In this document: positions 25,851 through 37,133 of the stretch, piece by piece
How the letters are laid out: every line of letters begins with the position of its first letter
Numbering within the stretch: position 1 is the stretch's first letter
Assembly: GCF_012489685.1 (NCBI RefSeq)
Contig: NC_080041.1
Location: 109,089,760 to 109,153,759 of the forward strand
Origin: Lotus japonicus
Taxonomy: Eukaryota > Streptophyta > Magnoliopsida > Fabales > Fabaceae
Reading direction: 5' to 3'
Length of the DNA stretch: 64,000 nucleotides
Notes under the pieces: model-generated
Told to the model about the DNA's origin: nothing
What the model saw: only the letters and a program-made list of their open reading frames with translations
Databases searched by the model: none
Translations under genes and position numbers: made by a program

Positions 25851-26374
25851 TGAAAGAGGAAATATATTAAATATAAGATGAGGAAATATGTCGGATACAC
25901 AACCCTCCTCTAAGGGATCAAAAAAACTGACCTAGCCAGAGAATAAATAACCCAATGCTTAAAAAGCCTACCGAGAGAAACAACAAAACCCCTCAGAACA
26001 TGCAGAAGAGCCCAAAAAAACAGCTCAGAACAACCAAAACATTTCGAGAAAAGGACCAGTGAAAAACCATGAAAGACCAACACCCGAAAGTTGCGCTAAG
26101 GATCTCCATAGAGTCTTGGATGGTTAGCAATGAGATGGTCGGCTAAGCTCTGGATGACTTCCTCTTCGGTACCAATGGGGACCACTCCTACTTGTTTGGA
26201 AATTAGAAAGATCTTCTGAGCTCTCGTCAACGCACGATTAGACCCGCATGCTTCATGAAGAATTAGAGAAAGACCCCTCTCTGGTTAAATCTCAACCCTC
26301 AGAATCTCAACGACTTCTTCAACCAACGCTCCTAGAACTGCCTGCTTACCAAAGACACTAGTTTTCCTTGGTCG
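25851..26374 (-). mobile_element. probable LINE 3' fragment, target of the Sirevirus insertion
   Basis: On the - strand a frame reads LHEACGSNRALTRAQKIFLI... to ...HPRLYGDP and a stop, followed by a GT-rich 3' UTR and a ctttcaaaaaa tail at 25851. A similar tail (gctttcaaaaaaaaa, - strand) occurs at 57970-57985. The upstream part continues beyond the Sirevirus at 46650-46800. I infer a 5'-truncated non-LTR element; the protein family was not recognised with certainty. Confidence 0.4.
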
Positions 26375-27583
26375 TGAAGGTATGAAAAACGGTAGAAAGG
26401 GGGGGGGTTTGAATAACGTTTTCAAGATAAAGCTTCCACCTTAAAGATTTTGACAAGTCTTTCGAGAACTTAAGTGCTAAAGATAAGAGATAGAAAAGCA
26501 CACAAGGATTTTATCCTGGTTCACTTGATAAATCACTCAAGCTACTCCAGTCCACCCGTTAAGGTGATTTCTTCCTTCTTAGAATGAAGGCAATCCACTA
26601 ATCAGGTAAGAGTTACAACTGCACTTGAAACCTACAAGTGACTAACAATTACACTGACTTAGCTCACACTAAGATTCACTCTCTTAGTCTTCTCTAGGAT
26701 CCGATCAACCTTGATCTCCTAAAGGAACTAAACAAATTGTTTATCAAAGAATTGTTTACAAGAGATTTGCTTCTAAAAAGCTAATAGTAAACTCAATGAA
26801 TTTCAGATGAAAGAAAGCTTAGAAGAATTTGAATTTGTCTTGCGCGTATGTGAATGCTTCTAGCCGCTTCTTTCAGTCTTCAGCCTCTTTATATACTCCA
26901 AGGATTAGGGTTGAGCGTTGCATGGGAAATGCTACCGTTGGATGGCAGTTCTGGAAAATCCAGCTTCTGCTGTGTCTGAGACTGTTAGGTAGGTCGTCAG
27001 GAAGGTACAGTTGCTTTTGTACTTGGATAGCGACTTGACCTTTAAACCTAGGAGACTTCTGATCAGGAGAAAGCTTCATGTTGGAACTTGTGAAGCCGGT
27101 TGATCAGAGTCAGAGGGAAAGCCCAGATCCTCTGACCATTGTTTCTTCTGATTCTGAACTCAGAGGGAAGTACATGGTCTTCAGAGTATCTTGCTTCTGG
27201 ACATCAGAATTTCACTAATCAGCTTCTGGATCTTCAGAGTCTTCTACACCATCAGAATATCTGAGCCTTCAGTGTTTCTTGGTTATCAGACTTTCTGGAT
27301 CTTCAGAACTTCTAGTGACTGAGTCCACATCAGAGTTTGTATAACTTCAGAACTTCTGAAGCTTTTCCACTGTTCATACTGAACATGGTGAATGCGAAAG
27401 CGTTGCTTGGGTCGCTCTTTATACACAGTGCTTCTGATTTGTGTGAGATTGAGTTGAGGTCAGAGCCTGTAAATAGCACACTCAGAAAAACACGTTAGAG
27501 TACCACAATTGTTCATATCAAAAGGTTAACTTGTAATCATCAAAACATAGAGTTGTACTACTAGATCAAAACTTGATCTTACA
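26375..27583 (-). repeat. outer 3' LTR of the Sirevirus complex
   Basis: 1209 bp, tgaaggtatgaaaaacgg ... gatcttaca on the + strand (TG...CA), with GGTCG at its left border. It differs from the outer 5' LTR at only a few positions (for example ggatggcag here, ggagggcag there, and the length of a G-run). An open frame at 26829-27038 also occurs in the other LTRs but is non-coding LTR sequence. Confidence 0.95.
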
Positions 27584-28160
27584 ATCTCCCCCTTTTTGAT
27601 GATGACAAAACTAAGATTTTTGATGAACAATTCTTAAACATTAAACTGAATTCACTCAGAGTTTAGAGATATAGAATAAGACTTATCCTGATGTGAATAG
27701 TTTATCTTGCTCATTCTGAATTCAAGTCACTGCTTGATTCTGAGCTTAGCTCCCCCTGAATCTAATACTTGATGAAAACATTAGTAAAGTCTAGATTCTG
27801 AGCTAAATGATATAAGAGTTCAGAGTGAAAAACTTATGACATAGATGAAAATAGAGTAATCAGAGCGCATAAGTAATCAGAGTCACGGACAAGGTATCAG
27901 AGTCTTGGGTATCAGAGTCAAATTAGAATCACTTCAGAGGAAGTGAAATGTATTCCTTGTATTTGCCCAGTGACACATCTATGGTCATAAAGGTGGAACT
28001 CTTAAATTCTCCAAAAGAAAAATAAATCACACTAACACATCTTACACATCAAAAACTGGGTTTACTCCCCCTTTTTGTCATAAGCAAAAAGCTTGGGGTG
28101 TGAAAAACTTAGCTTGAAGTACAAGGTACTCCCCCTTAGAGAAGGTCTAAGTTTAAAGAA
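27584..28160 (-). promoter_or_regulatory. polypurine tract cluster, left unit
   Basis: atctccccctttttg directly abuts the LTR (the functional plus-strand primer position; read AAAAAGGGGGAGAT on the - strand). Further copies of the ctcccc core follow at about 27750, 28066 and 28130. Repeated polypurine tracts before the 3' LTR are a known Sirevirus trait. Confidence 0.8.
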
Positions 28161-28377
28161 AATTAAAACGATGCATGAATCGGAGTTAGGCGAAATAAAT
28201 AGAAGAGTTAATGCAAGAGAAGAACGTTTACCACCGGCCAAGGGAGTAAAGAGGAGGGTCAGTTACCAAGAACTTAACCTCGAGAAACTGTAGGAGCATT
28301 AACTTTCAGAGAGAAAGTGAAGCCTATATAAAGCGTTGGAGAGAGGGGTAAGCTTCACAACATCATACCAGAGAAAA

Positions 28378-28770
28378 ATGGCATCATACATGATCGCATT
28401 AGAGGAGCTGAGAAAGAGAGCCTTTGAGGAGGACTTGTTTCTCAACATTAGGCATCCAGAGGGTACAACAACCATCTCAGAGCTAACACAGACACTGCTG
28501 GAGGAGGACCTGCGTCCATAGTTGAAGAGAGACTTGAGGGAATTTCTTGCCTTCGTGGAGGAGGTGCAAGAACTCAGCCAGCTTGAACTAAAGCTGCTGG
28601 AAGAAAAAGAGATCTTGGAAAAGAAGCTCAAGACTGCAGAAGAGATTCTGGAGAGGGATGAGCTAAAAGACAGGCTCAACAACATCCAGTATGCACTGGA
28701 GCGTCTGGAGAAGGAGAGGTCAGAGCAGCGCCAGGAGTGCAGAAGAATGAGGAGGGATCCTCCATTCTAG
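28378..28770 (+). pseudogene. antisense coiled-coil ORF, left copy, broken by TAG
   Basis: Reads MASYMIALEELRKRAFEEDL on the strand opposite to the retroelement. One in-frame TAG (28519-28521) replaces the GAG found in the intact copy at 36537-36929; the frame then continues open to the same C-terminus (RRDPPF). A TATATAAA box lies at 28325-28332, at the same distance as in the other copy. Confidence 0.8.
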
Positions 28771-28849
28771 GATTTTAGGAAAAAGAAAAAAATGTATGAT
28801 GTAAAAGCGGTTATGATGAATAATAAAAAAAATTTGCAAACATAATGTC

Positions 28850-28853
<4 letters not shown>

Positions 28854-28896
<43 letters not shown>
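28854..28896. repeat. (TA)n microsatellite
   Basis: About 21 TA units between the antisense ORF and the env-like ORF. The matching place in the other unit (about 37013-37026) has only a few, so the array expanded in this copy alone. Confidence 0.95.
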
Positions 28897-28900
<4 letters not shown>

Positions 28901-29006
28901 TAGATAATCACAAACGAGCAAAGTAAAGATTAACAAGAAAGAGCCAGAGGTTAACGAAATAAAACACAGGTAAAGAAAAAGAAATCAAAACGAAGAGATC
29001 CTAAAG

Positions 29007-31904
29007 CTAGGGTTTATCAGATCGACGCAGAAGTTCCATCATCATTTGCTTCATTTCAATCAGCAGAGACTCATGAGTGTCAAGACGTTGTTCCACAATG
29101 TCGAGTCTGGACGAGTTTGGCTGTGTAGAACTAGAAGGAACATTCTGAGCAGCGTGAGGAGCTGGAGTGGAAGCAGAAGCAGCAGGAGTAAAAACTACGG
29201 GTGCAAGTGCTTGGCATCTAAGAGCTTCAGCCTCAGCTTCAAGTCGTTTTGTCTCTAATCTGGCTTGTTCAGCTTGAGCTGCTGCTTGACGTGCAGCTTC
29301 TTCTGCTTGTTCTTTCTTTCTTTTGGCTTCTTCAATAGCTTCAAGTAGCTTATGTCTATGTTCTTGTTCATGAAGAGCCACCCTTCTAGCAAACCTTTGC
29401 TTTGCAGCCTCGATCCTCTGACTTCCCTCTGCATGCAGTAGCTGCATCATAACGGGAACTTGAGCCACTAGCCAAGTGCTCAGATTGTTCCACTCTTCAG
29501 TCACATGTTCAGCATTCTCGCTTAGGTCAGTCTGACCTTGCACATTGCGTAGCATCAATGAGGCTTCATGATGGAAAATATTGATGCACTCAGAGAGAGA
29601 TATGGGTCGGAGGTGAGTGTAAGGAATGATAGAGAGGTTGGTTTCAGGAGAGGCTGGGTGATTGCTGCTGTGAGATTCAGAGGCACCTTGTGGAGAGCCA
29701 ATGTTAAACATGTGAGCATTTGGTTCAGAGGTTCCAAGGTGAGGTTCTGAAGTTTCAACCAGAGGATGGGGTGATCTAACTGAGAAGTGGTTAGACACAG
29801 ATTGTTCTGGTTCAGGTTCTGGTTGAACAGGCTCTTGTTGGTCAGGGGCAGGGTGAGCTTGTTGAGCCAAAGGGTCTGCCTCATGTAAAGGATTGGCCAA
29901 GATAGGTTCATCTGGGTCAACTAGACGTTCAGGTCTAGGGCCAGGATATCTCCTAGGGCTTGGACAAGTGAGATAATATTCTTCTAAGGTAGACACCTTT
30001 TCTTTTCTAACTTCCATGAATTTTAGAAGGGATTCAGAGTTGTTGGAAGGAGAAGAGTCAGCAACATTTGTTGGGAAGGATACAGGTGTAAGGGCTGTGG
30101 AAGAGTCTGTATCTGTGGTTCTGGGAGCCAGACGTTCTGATGCTCTTGGGACAGAGTGATCAGAGGTTCTGGGTCCAGGTTCTGTTTGGTTAGGCTCTGG
30201 TTTCTCAGGGATGATGGGTTCAGAAGTTAATGGGTTGTACTGGATGGTAATGGGAGAGGTTGGTTCATCTGGCCTATAGGGTTGGTTATGGAGCAAATTC
30301 CAGAGAGGTGCTTCAGTAGGAGAAGGTTGGAAAAATGAAGACCTTGGAGAATGTGGTGGAGATGTGGTTTGTGCAGCTGGTTGGGACTCAGGAATGAGAG
30401 TGAGTGGATTTAAAGATTGTTTGAGCATGGCTGATATGGGGAGTGCATCAAATAAATTCAAATCATCATCAGAAGCAACTGCAGACTTACTTGATTATGC
30501 TGATGATCTTGTCACTCTGGCAGGAGTTTCAATTCTTCTGATCACTTCAGCAGCTGGTTCCACCCGAGTAGGCTTCATCACAATTCTGACCTGCTTCTTC
30601 TTCTTCTTAGGAGAAGGAGGACCATCCTCATTATCACCATCATCACCATCATCTGGCTTGCTGGTTTCATCATGTTTTCTCTTGGATTGACCAGCCTTCT
30701 TCCCTTTGGTCAGAGGGACATCTGATTCCTCAGAAGATTCTTCTAGGATCATCTTCCTCTGAACTTTCTTCTTGATAGGAGAAGGAAACTCTGGAGCTGG
30801 CGGCAGTCTGCTGAAGAATTCATCGAGATCAATTTCATAGCCTTGAGCCCTTAGGTCTTCAACATAGCACCTAATGGCTTCAGGATTGTCTGCCTGTGTC
30901 CACAAAGGGTAGTCATTCAGAGGCACCCTTCTACTTCTGATTTCAGAAGATGTGTCTTCATGGGCAGGAGCAATCTTCTTCTTGACTAGGCCCATTTTCT
31001 TTAGAGAATTCGCAGTGAAGACATCACTGACAATGGTGGTCAGATCCTCTGTGCATCCAGCATTGACCAGATCTTGAATGAGGCCACTCTCAATGAAGAG
31101 ATCAGACAACAGTCTCCCAAAGGGGATATACTTGATTGCTGACTTGATGGAGGCAGTAGTCCTAGACTTCCGGATACACTCCTTCAAGTAGGAGAACAGG
31201 AAGTAGGGAAGGCAGATCTTCTTCTTGTCTTGGATGAAGAACAACATCGCCTTCTGGTTGAAGTTGATGTAGTCTGGGGAACTGCCCTTTGGTCTCTGGT
31301 TTATGCAGTTGAGCAGAATCTTGTGCCAGATCCTGAGCTTGGGATGAAGGTCCATCACTTTGTAATTAGTCTTGCCCGGTTTGTAATTGGTGTACAGGGC
31401 CTTGTTGGTCTCATCCTTCGTCTTGGGTTTCAGTTTCGATTCAGTGAATTGGAAACGATACCCAAGAGCAGTTTCTGCACCCAGCAGATTCACGAAAGAC
31501 TTCTCTATAATGATGATCTTCCTTCCAAGAATGTGAGATACCACCTGAGTATCATCGCAGTCGGCGTGCTTCTAGAATTCCTTGATCAGTTTGTCATACA
31601 CCGGTCCTCGAAGCCTGTTGAAGTAATTTCCCCAACCTTGAGCTTGGACTTCAGGACGAAGATCATACCCATTTGTAGCAAGGTTGTCGAGGTCGAATCT
31701 CCATTCTGCCAGTACTTGAAGTTCCTCAGGAGCATATACGCAGTGAACGGCACAGCCCCGTTCTGCAATCGGAATAATCTGCTCTTGAGCTTGACCTTGA
31801 TCTTGATTCGGATTCTCAGGACCCCTTTGACCTGTTGCTAGACCAACTACAATATGAAGGAACTGGGTTGCATCTGCAGTAGCTCTTCTGGTTTGACTCA
31901 CCAT
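29007..31904 (-). pseudogene. env-like ORF3 of the left unit, two in-frame stops
   Basis: Starts MVSQTRRATADATQF at 31904 and stays in one frame to a stop at 29007, apart from TAG at 31572-31574 (codon 111) and TAA near 30494-30497. The first stop is shared with the other unit; the second is private. Middle: basic and acidic low-complexity linker. C-terminal third: Ala/Glu/Gln-rich coiled coil (EEAARQAAAQAEQARLE). Sireviruses carry such an env-like ORF after pol; its function is unproven. Confidence 0.8.
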
Positions 31905-32351
31905 TTTTGGAGCGGTTGAAGGTTTAGGTAGAAGATGAAGGTTGAAAGATGAAGAGAGATCGAGAGAGAAATCGAGGGTAAGCGGTTTTGAAATAGCAGA
32001 AGAGAGAGAGAGAGAGTAAAAACCGAAAGTGAAGGAGATCGTGTGTGTATAGTGGGTTTTGACAAATAACCGTTGTTGATTCAAAAAGCAATTTAAAATC
32101 AACGGTTGAAAATTAAAGATAGATAGTATCAGTAAATACACATATCACACACAGGAGAGAAGCACATCTACACGCAACATGACAGACTGTCACACGGGCA
32201 CAAGGAACTATGCATCAGAAATACTGACACACGTGTTGCTGTCTCAGCTTCAGAGTCAGTACCAATGGGTACACACACTCTGATTGAGTTACCTTCTGGA
32301 CTAGACATCTTCTGATCAAGAAGTATCATAGTCAGAGGTTCTGATCCATCT

Positions 32352-34523
32352 TCACTCTGGACAAAAGTCCATGTTCAGATTTTTCAGAATAAAATTAAAT
32401 CTATCCTCTGCTAAGGGCTTTGTAAAGATATCTGCCCATTGATGGTCAGTATCAACAAACTTCAGAAGAAGTACGCCCTTCTGTACATAATCTCTAATAA
32501 AGTGATACTTTACCTCAATGTGCTTTGCCCTTGAATGCAAGATAGGATTCTTACTCAATGAGATTGCAGCAGTGTTATCACAATAGATTGGGATATTGCT
32601 CTCAAGGATCTGATAATCCTCCAGCTGATGTTTCATCCAGAGCATCTGAGTGCTGCATATTGCTGTTGAGATATATTCTGCCTCTGCAGTTGATAGTGCA
32701 ATGGTTGATTGCCTCTTGCTTGCCCATGAGACTAGATTGCTTCCCAGAAATTGACAATTTCCAGAAGTACTTTTTCTCTCTGTTCTATCTCCAGCATAAT
32801 CAGCATCACAATAACCTGAAAGCTTATACTCTGATGTTTTCTTATACATCAAGCCAAGGTTAGTGGTGCCTTTCAGATACCTTAGGATCCTCTTAACAGC
32901 AGTTAAGTGGGTTTCCCTTGGATCTGATTGGAAACGAGCACATAAATGAACACTAAATAGTATGTTTGGCCTAGATGCAGTTAAGTATAGAAGTGAACCT
33001 ATCATGCCACGATAGAGCTTCTGACATACTTTACCACTTTTATCTTCTTTCTCCAGAATGCATGTAGGATGCATTGGAGTCTTGGCCACTGTAGATTCCA
33101 GCATATTGAACTTCTTCAGAAGTTCTTTAGTGTACTTGCTCTGATGGATATATGTTCCTTCTGGTGTTTGATCAACTTGTATTCCCAGAAAGTACTTTAA
33201 TTCTCGCATCATACTCATCTCAAATTCAGCCTGCATCATCTCAGAAAATTCTTTGCATAGAGATTGATTAGCAGAACCAAATATAATATCATCAACATAA
33301 ATTTGCACAATTAAGATATCATCTTTATAAGTCTTGCAAAAAAGAGTTGTATCTACTTTACCCCTTACAAACTCATTCTCCAGAAGGAATGACTGAGTCT
33401 CTCATACCATGCTCTGGGAGCTTGCTTCAGACCATAGAGTGACTTCTTCAATTTGAACACATGGTCTGGCTTCTTCTCATCTTCAAAACCTGGGGGTTGA
33501 TGAACATAGACTTCCTCTGAAATATAACCATTTAGGAAGGCACTCTTCACGTCCATCTGATGTAGAACTATGTTGTGATTCACTGAGAAAGAGATCAACA
33601 GTCTGATTGCCTCCAGTCTTGCTACTGGAGCAAATGTTTCAGTGTAGTCTATTCCTTCCTGCTGGCTGTAGCCTTGAGCAACTAGCCTTGCCTTGTTTCT
33701 GACTACATCTCCTTTCTCATTCAGCTTGTTTCTGAATACCCATTTTGTTCCAATTACATGGACACTCTCAGGCTTCTTCACTAAGCTCCAAACATCGTTC
33801 TTGGAGAATTGATTCAATTCTTCTTCCATGGCCAGAATCCAATCCTTGTCCTGAAGAGCTTCATCTATGGACTTGGGCTCAATTAAGGACACCAATCCTT
33901 TCAGACTGAGCAAGGTCTCTTCAGAGGGTCTGAAGGCTGATCTGGTTCTGACTGGTTCGTCTTTGTTGCCCAGAATCAATTCCTTAGGGTGAGCTGTAGT
34001 GATTCTGCTCTTCTTTAGAGTTTGTGAGTCAGAGGGACCAGCTTCTTCCTCTGGTTCATCTTCCTCTGGCTCAGCTTCCTCTGGAGCTTTGCCTTTGTCA
34101 GAAACATTAATGCTTAAATCTGCAAACTTCTCAACTAGCTTTGACTGGTCAGAGTCAAGCTTATCGTCAAATCTAACATGAATAGATTCTTCAATAGTCT
34201 TAGCATCAGTATTATAAAATCTAAAACCTTTAGATCTCTCAGAATAACCAAGTAATAGACATTTAGAAGATTTGGCATCAAATTTATGCAATCTATCCTT
34301 AGTATTGAGAACATAACAAACACAACCAAAAGGATGAAAATAAGAAATGTTGGGTTTTATGTTCTTCCACAATTCATAGGGAGTCTTATTCAGAATTGGT
34401 CTCACAGAGATTCTGTTCTGAATGTAACATGCTGTATTTACTGCCTCTGCCCAAAAGTGCTTAGCCATGCCAGTTTCTTAGAGCATGGTTCTAGCCATCT
34501 CCTGAAGAGTTCTGTTCTTCCTT
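32352..34523 (-). pseudogene. truncated pol of the left unit (late integrase, RT, RNase H)
   Basis: Begins abruptly at the LTR junction (34523) within integrase, so protease and most of the integrase core are missing. A TAA stop lies near 34480 and a frameshift near 33390 (a small change against the other copy) separates the two open parts 34468-33365 and 33308-32352. The RT motif ([11 protein letters not shown]) and RNase H (YCDADYAGD) are intact, but the reading frame is not. Confidence 0.88.
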
Positions 34524-35730
34524 GAAGGTATGAAAAACGGTAGAAAGGGGGGGGTTTGAATAACGTTTTCAGTATAAAACTTCCACCTTAAAGATTTTGA
34601 CAAATCTTTCGAGAACTTAAGTGCTAAAGATAAGAGATAGAAAAGCACACAAGGATTTTATCCTGGTTCACTTGATAAATCACTCAAGCTACTCCAGTCC
34701 ACCCGTTAAGGTGATTTTTTCCTTCTTAGAATGAAGGCAATCCACTAATCAGGTAAGAGTTACAACTGCACTTGAAACCTACAAGTGACTAACAATTACA
34801 CTGACTTAGCTCACACTAAGATTCACTCTCTTAGTCTTCTCTAGGATCCGATCAGCCTTGATCTCCTAAAGGAACTAAACAAACTGTTTATCAAAGAATT
34901 GTTTACAAGAGATTTGCTTCTAAAAAGCTAATAGTAAACTCAATGAATTTCAGATGAAAGAAAGCTTAGAAGAATTTAAGTTTGTCTTGCGCGTATGTGA
35001 ATGCTTCTAGCCGTTTCTTTCAGTCTTCAGCCTCTTTATATACTCCAAGGATTAGGGTTGAGCGTTGCATGGGAAATGCTACCGTTGGAGGGCAGTTCTG
35101 GAAAATCCAGCTTCTGCTGTGTCTGAGACTGTTAGGTAGGTCGTCAGGAAGGTACAGTTGCTTTTGTACTTGGATAGCGACTTGACCTTTAAACCTAGGA
35201 GACTTCTGATCAGGGGAATGCTTCATATTGGAACTTGTGAAGCCGGTTGATCAGAGTCAGAGGGAAAGCTCAGATCCTCTGACCATTGTTTCTTCTGATT
35301 CTGAGCTCAGAGGGAAGAACATGGTCTTCAGAGTATCTTGCTTCTGGACAACAGAATTTCTCTAATCAGCTTCTAGATCTTCAGAGTCTTCTACACCATC
35401 AGAATATCTGAGCCTTCAGTGTTTCTTGGTTATCAGACTTTCTGGATCTTCAGAACTTCTAGTGATTGAGTCCACATCAGAGTTTGTATAACTTCAGAAC
35501 TTCTGAAGCTTTTCCACTGTTCATACTGAACATGGTGAATGCGAAAGCGTTGCTTGGGTTGCTCTTTATACACAGTGCTTCTGATTTGTGTGAGATTGAA
35601 TAGAGGTCAGAGCCTGTAAATAGCACACTCAGAAGAACACGCTAGAGTACCACAATTGTTCATATCAAAAGGTTAACTTGTAATCATCAAAACATAGAAT
35701 TGTACTACTAGATCAAAACTTGATCTTACA
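34524..35730 (-). repeat. middle LTR of the Sirevirus complex
   Basis: 1207 bp with complete TG...CA ends. Its left end touches integrase coding DNA exactly at the LTR terminus (cttcct/tgaagg), as expected of an integrase-made insertion. It is more diverged from the outer LTRs than they are from each other. Confidence 0.93.
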
Positions 35731-36310
35731 ATCTCCCCCTTTTTGATGATGACAAAACTAAGATTTTTGATGAACAATTCTTAAACATTAAACTAAATTC
35801 ACTCAGAGTTTAGAGATATAGAATAAGACTTATCCTGATGTGAATAGTTTATCTTGCTCATTCTGAATTCAAGTCACTGCTTGATTCTGAGCTTAGCTCC
35901 CCCTGAATCTAATACTTGATGAAAACGTTAGTAAAGTCTAGATTCTGAGCTAAATGATATAAGAGTTCAGAGTGAAAAACTTATGACATAGATGAAAATC
36001 GAGTAATCAGAGCGCATAAGTAATCAGAGTCACGGACAAGGTATCAGAGTCTTGGGTATCAGAGTCAACTAGAATCACTTCAGAAGAAGTGAAATGTATT
36101 CCTTGTATTTGCCCAGTGACACATCTATGGTCATGAAGGTGGAACTCTTAAATTCTCCAAAAGAAAAAAATAAATCACACTAACACATCTTACACATCAA
36201 AAACGGGGTGTACTCCCCCTTTTTGTCATAAGCAAAAAGCTTGGGGTGTGAAAAACTTAGCTTGAAGTACAAGGTACTCCCCCTTAGAGAAGGTCTAAGT
36301 TTAAAGAAAA
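35731..36310 (-). promoter_or_regulatory. polypurine tract cluster, right unit
   Basis: Same arrangement as in the left unit: atctccccctttttg next to the LTR, with further copies near 35896, 36212 and 36278. The first primes plus-strand DNA synthesis; the others may be relics or alternates. Confidence 0.8.
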
Positions 36311-36472
36311 TGAAAACTATGCAAGAATCAGAGTTAGGCGAAATAAATAGAAGAGTTAATGCAAGAGAAGAACGTTTACCACCGGTCAAGGGAGTAAAGA
36401 GAAGGGTCAGTTACCAAGAACTTAACCTCGAGAAACCGTAGGAGCATTAACTGTCAGAGAGAAAGTGAAGCC

Positions 36473-36480
36473 TATATAAA
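36473..36480 (+). promoter_or_regulatory. TATA box of the antisense ORF
   Basis: TATATAAA, 57 bp before the ATG at 36537, leaving room for a leader of about 25-30 nt. The box and spacing are kept in both units (28325-28332 in the other). Confidence 0.55.
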
Positions 36481-36536
36481 GCGTTGGAGAGAGAGGTAAG
36501 CTTCACACCTCGAACAATTTTCAGTAAGGAAAAAAA

Positions 36537-36929
36537 ATGGCATCATACATCGTAGCACTAGAAGAGCTGAGGAAGAAGGCCTTCGAGGAGGACTTGTTCC
36601 TGAACATCAGGCATCCAGAGGGTACAACGACCATCTCGGAGCTGACACGGACACTGCTGGAGGAGGACCTGCGTCCAGAGTTGAAGAAAGACCTGAGGGA
36701 ATTTCTTGCCTTCGTGGAGGAGGTGCAAGAACTCAGCCGGCTTGAACTCAAGCTGCTGGAAGAAAAAGAGAGTTTGGAAGAGAAGCTCAAGACTGCAGAA
36801 GAGATTCTGGAGAGGGATGAGCTAAAAGACAGGCTCAGCAACATCCAGTATGCACTGGAGCGTCTGGAGAAGGATAGGTCAGAGCAGCGCCAGGAGTGCA
36901 GAAGAATGAGGAGGGATCCTCCATTCTAG
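36537..36929 (+). CDS. antisense ORF: 130-aa charged coiled-coil protein of unknown function
   Basis: Complete ORF on the strand opposite to gag-pol, between the env-like ORF (tail to tail, 204 bp apart) and the 3' LTR. It starts MASYIVALEELRKKAFEEDL, contains RHPEGTTTISELTRTLLEED and then a long Glu/Leu/Lys/Arg heptad region from about residue 55 to 120 (LELKLLEEKESLEEKLK..., LERLEKDRSEQR), ending RRMRRDPPF. No signal peptide, membrane helix or enzyme motif. The long heptad region predicts a coiled-coil dimer. Own TATA box upstream. Antisense extra ORFs are known in some plant LTR elements (Tat lineage), and similar proteins seem to exist in legume databases (recall, unchecked). Function unknown. 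Confidence 0.75.
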   Translation: MASYIVALEELRKKAFEEDLFLNIRHPEGTTTISELTRTLLEEDLRPELKKDLREFLAFVEEVQELSRLELKLLEEKESLEEKLKTAEEILERDELKDRLSNIQYALERLEKDRSEQRQECRRMRRDPPF

Positions 36930-37133
36930 ACATTTAGGGAAAGAATGTATGATTTAAACATAAAGAGATTATGAATAAAGAGATTTTTTTGCAAACACAT
37001 GTGACAAAAAAAATATATATAGATATGCATAGATAATCACAAACGAACAAAGTAGAATAAATAAGTAAAAGGAAACAGAAGTTAACAAAATAAAACAACG
37101 TTAAAGAAAAAGAAAAACGAAGAGATCCTAAAA

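Noticed and set aside
26829..27038. Open frame repeated at 26829, 34982 and 45890
   Set aside because: It lies in the LTRs and recurs only because the LTRs do; no start context, and it covers the LTR promoter region.
28720..28911. Open frame of repeated Tyr-Ile codons
   Set aside because: Pure translation of the TA microsatellite.
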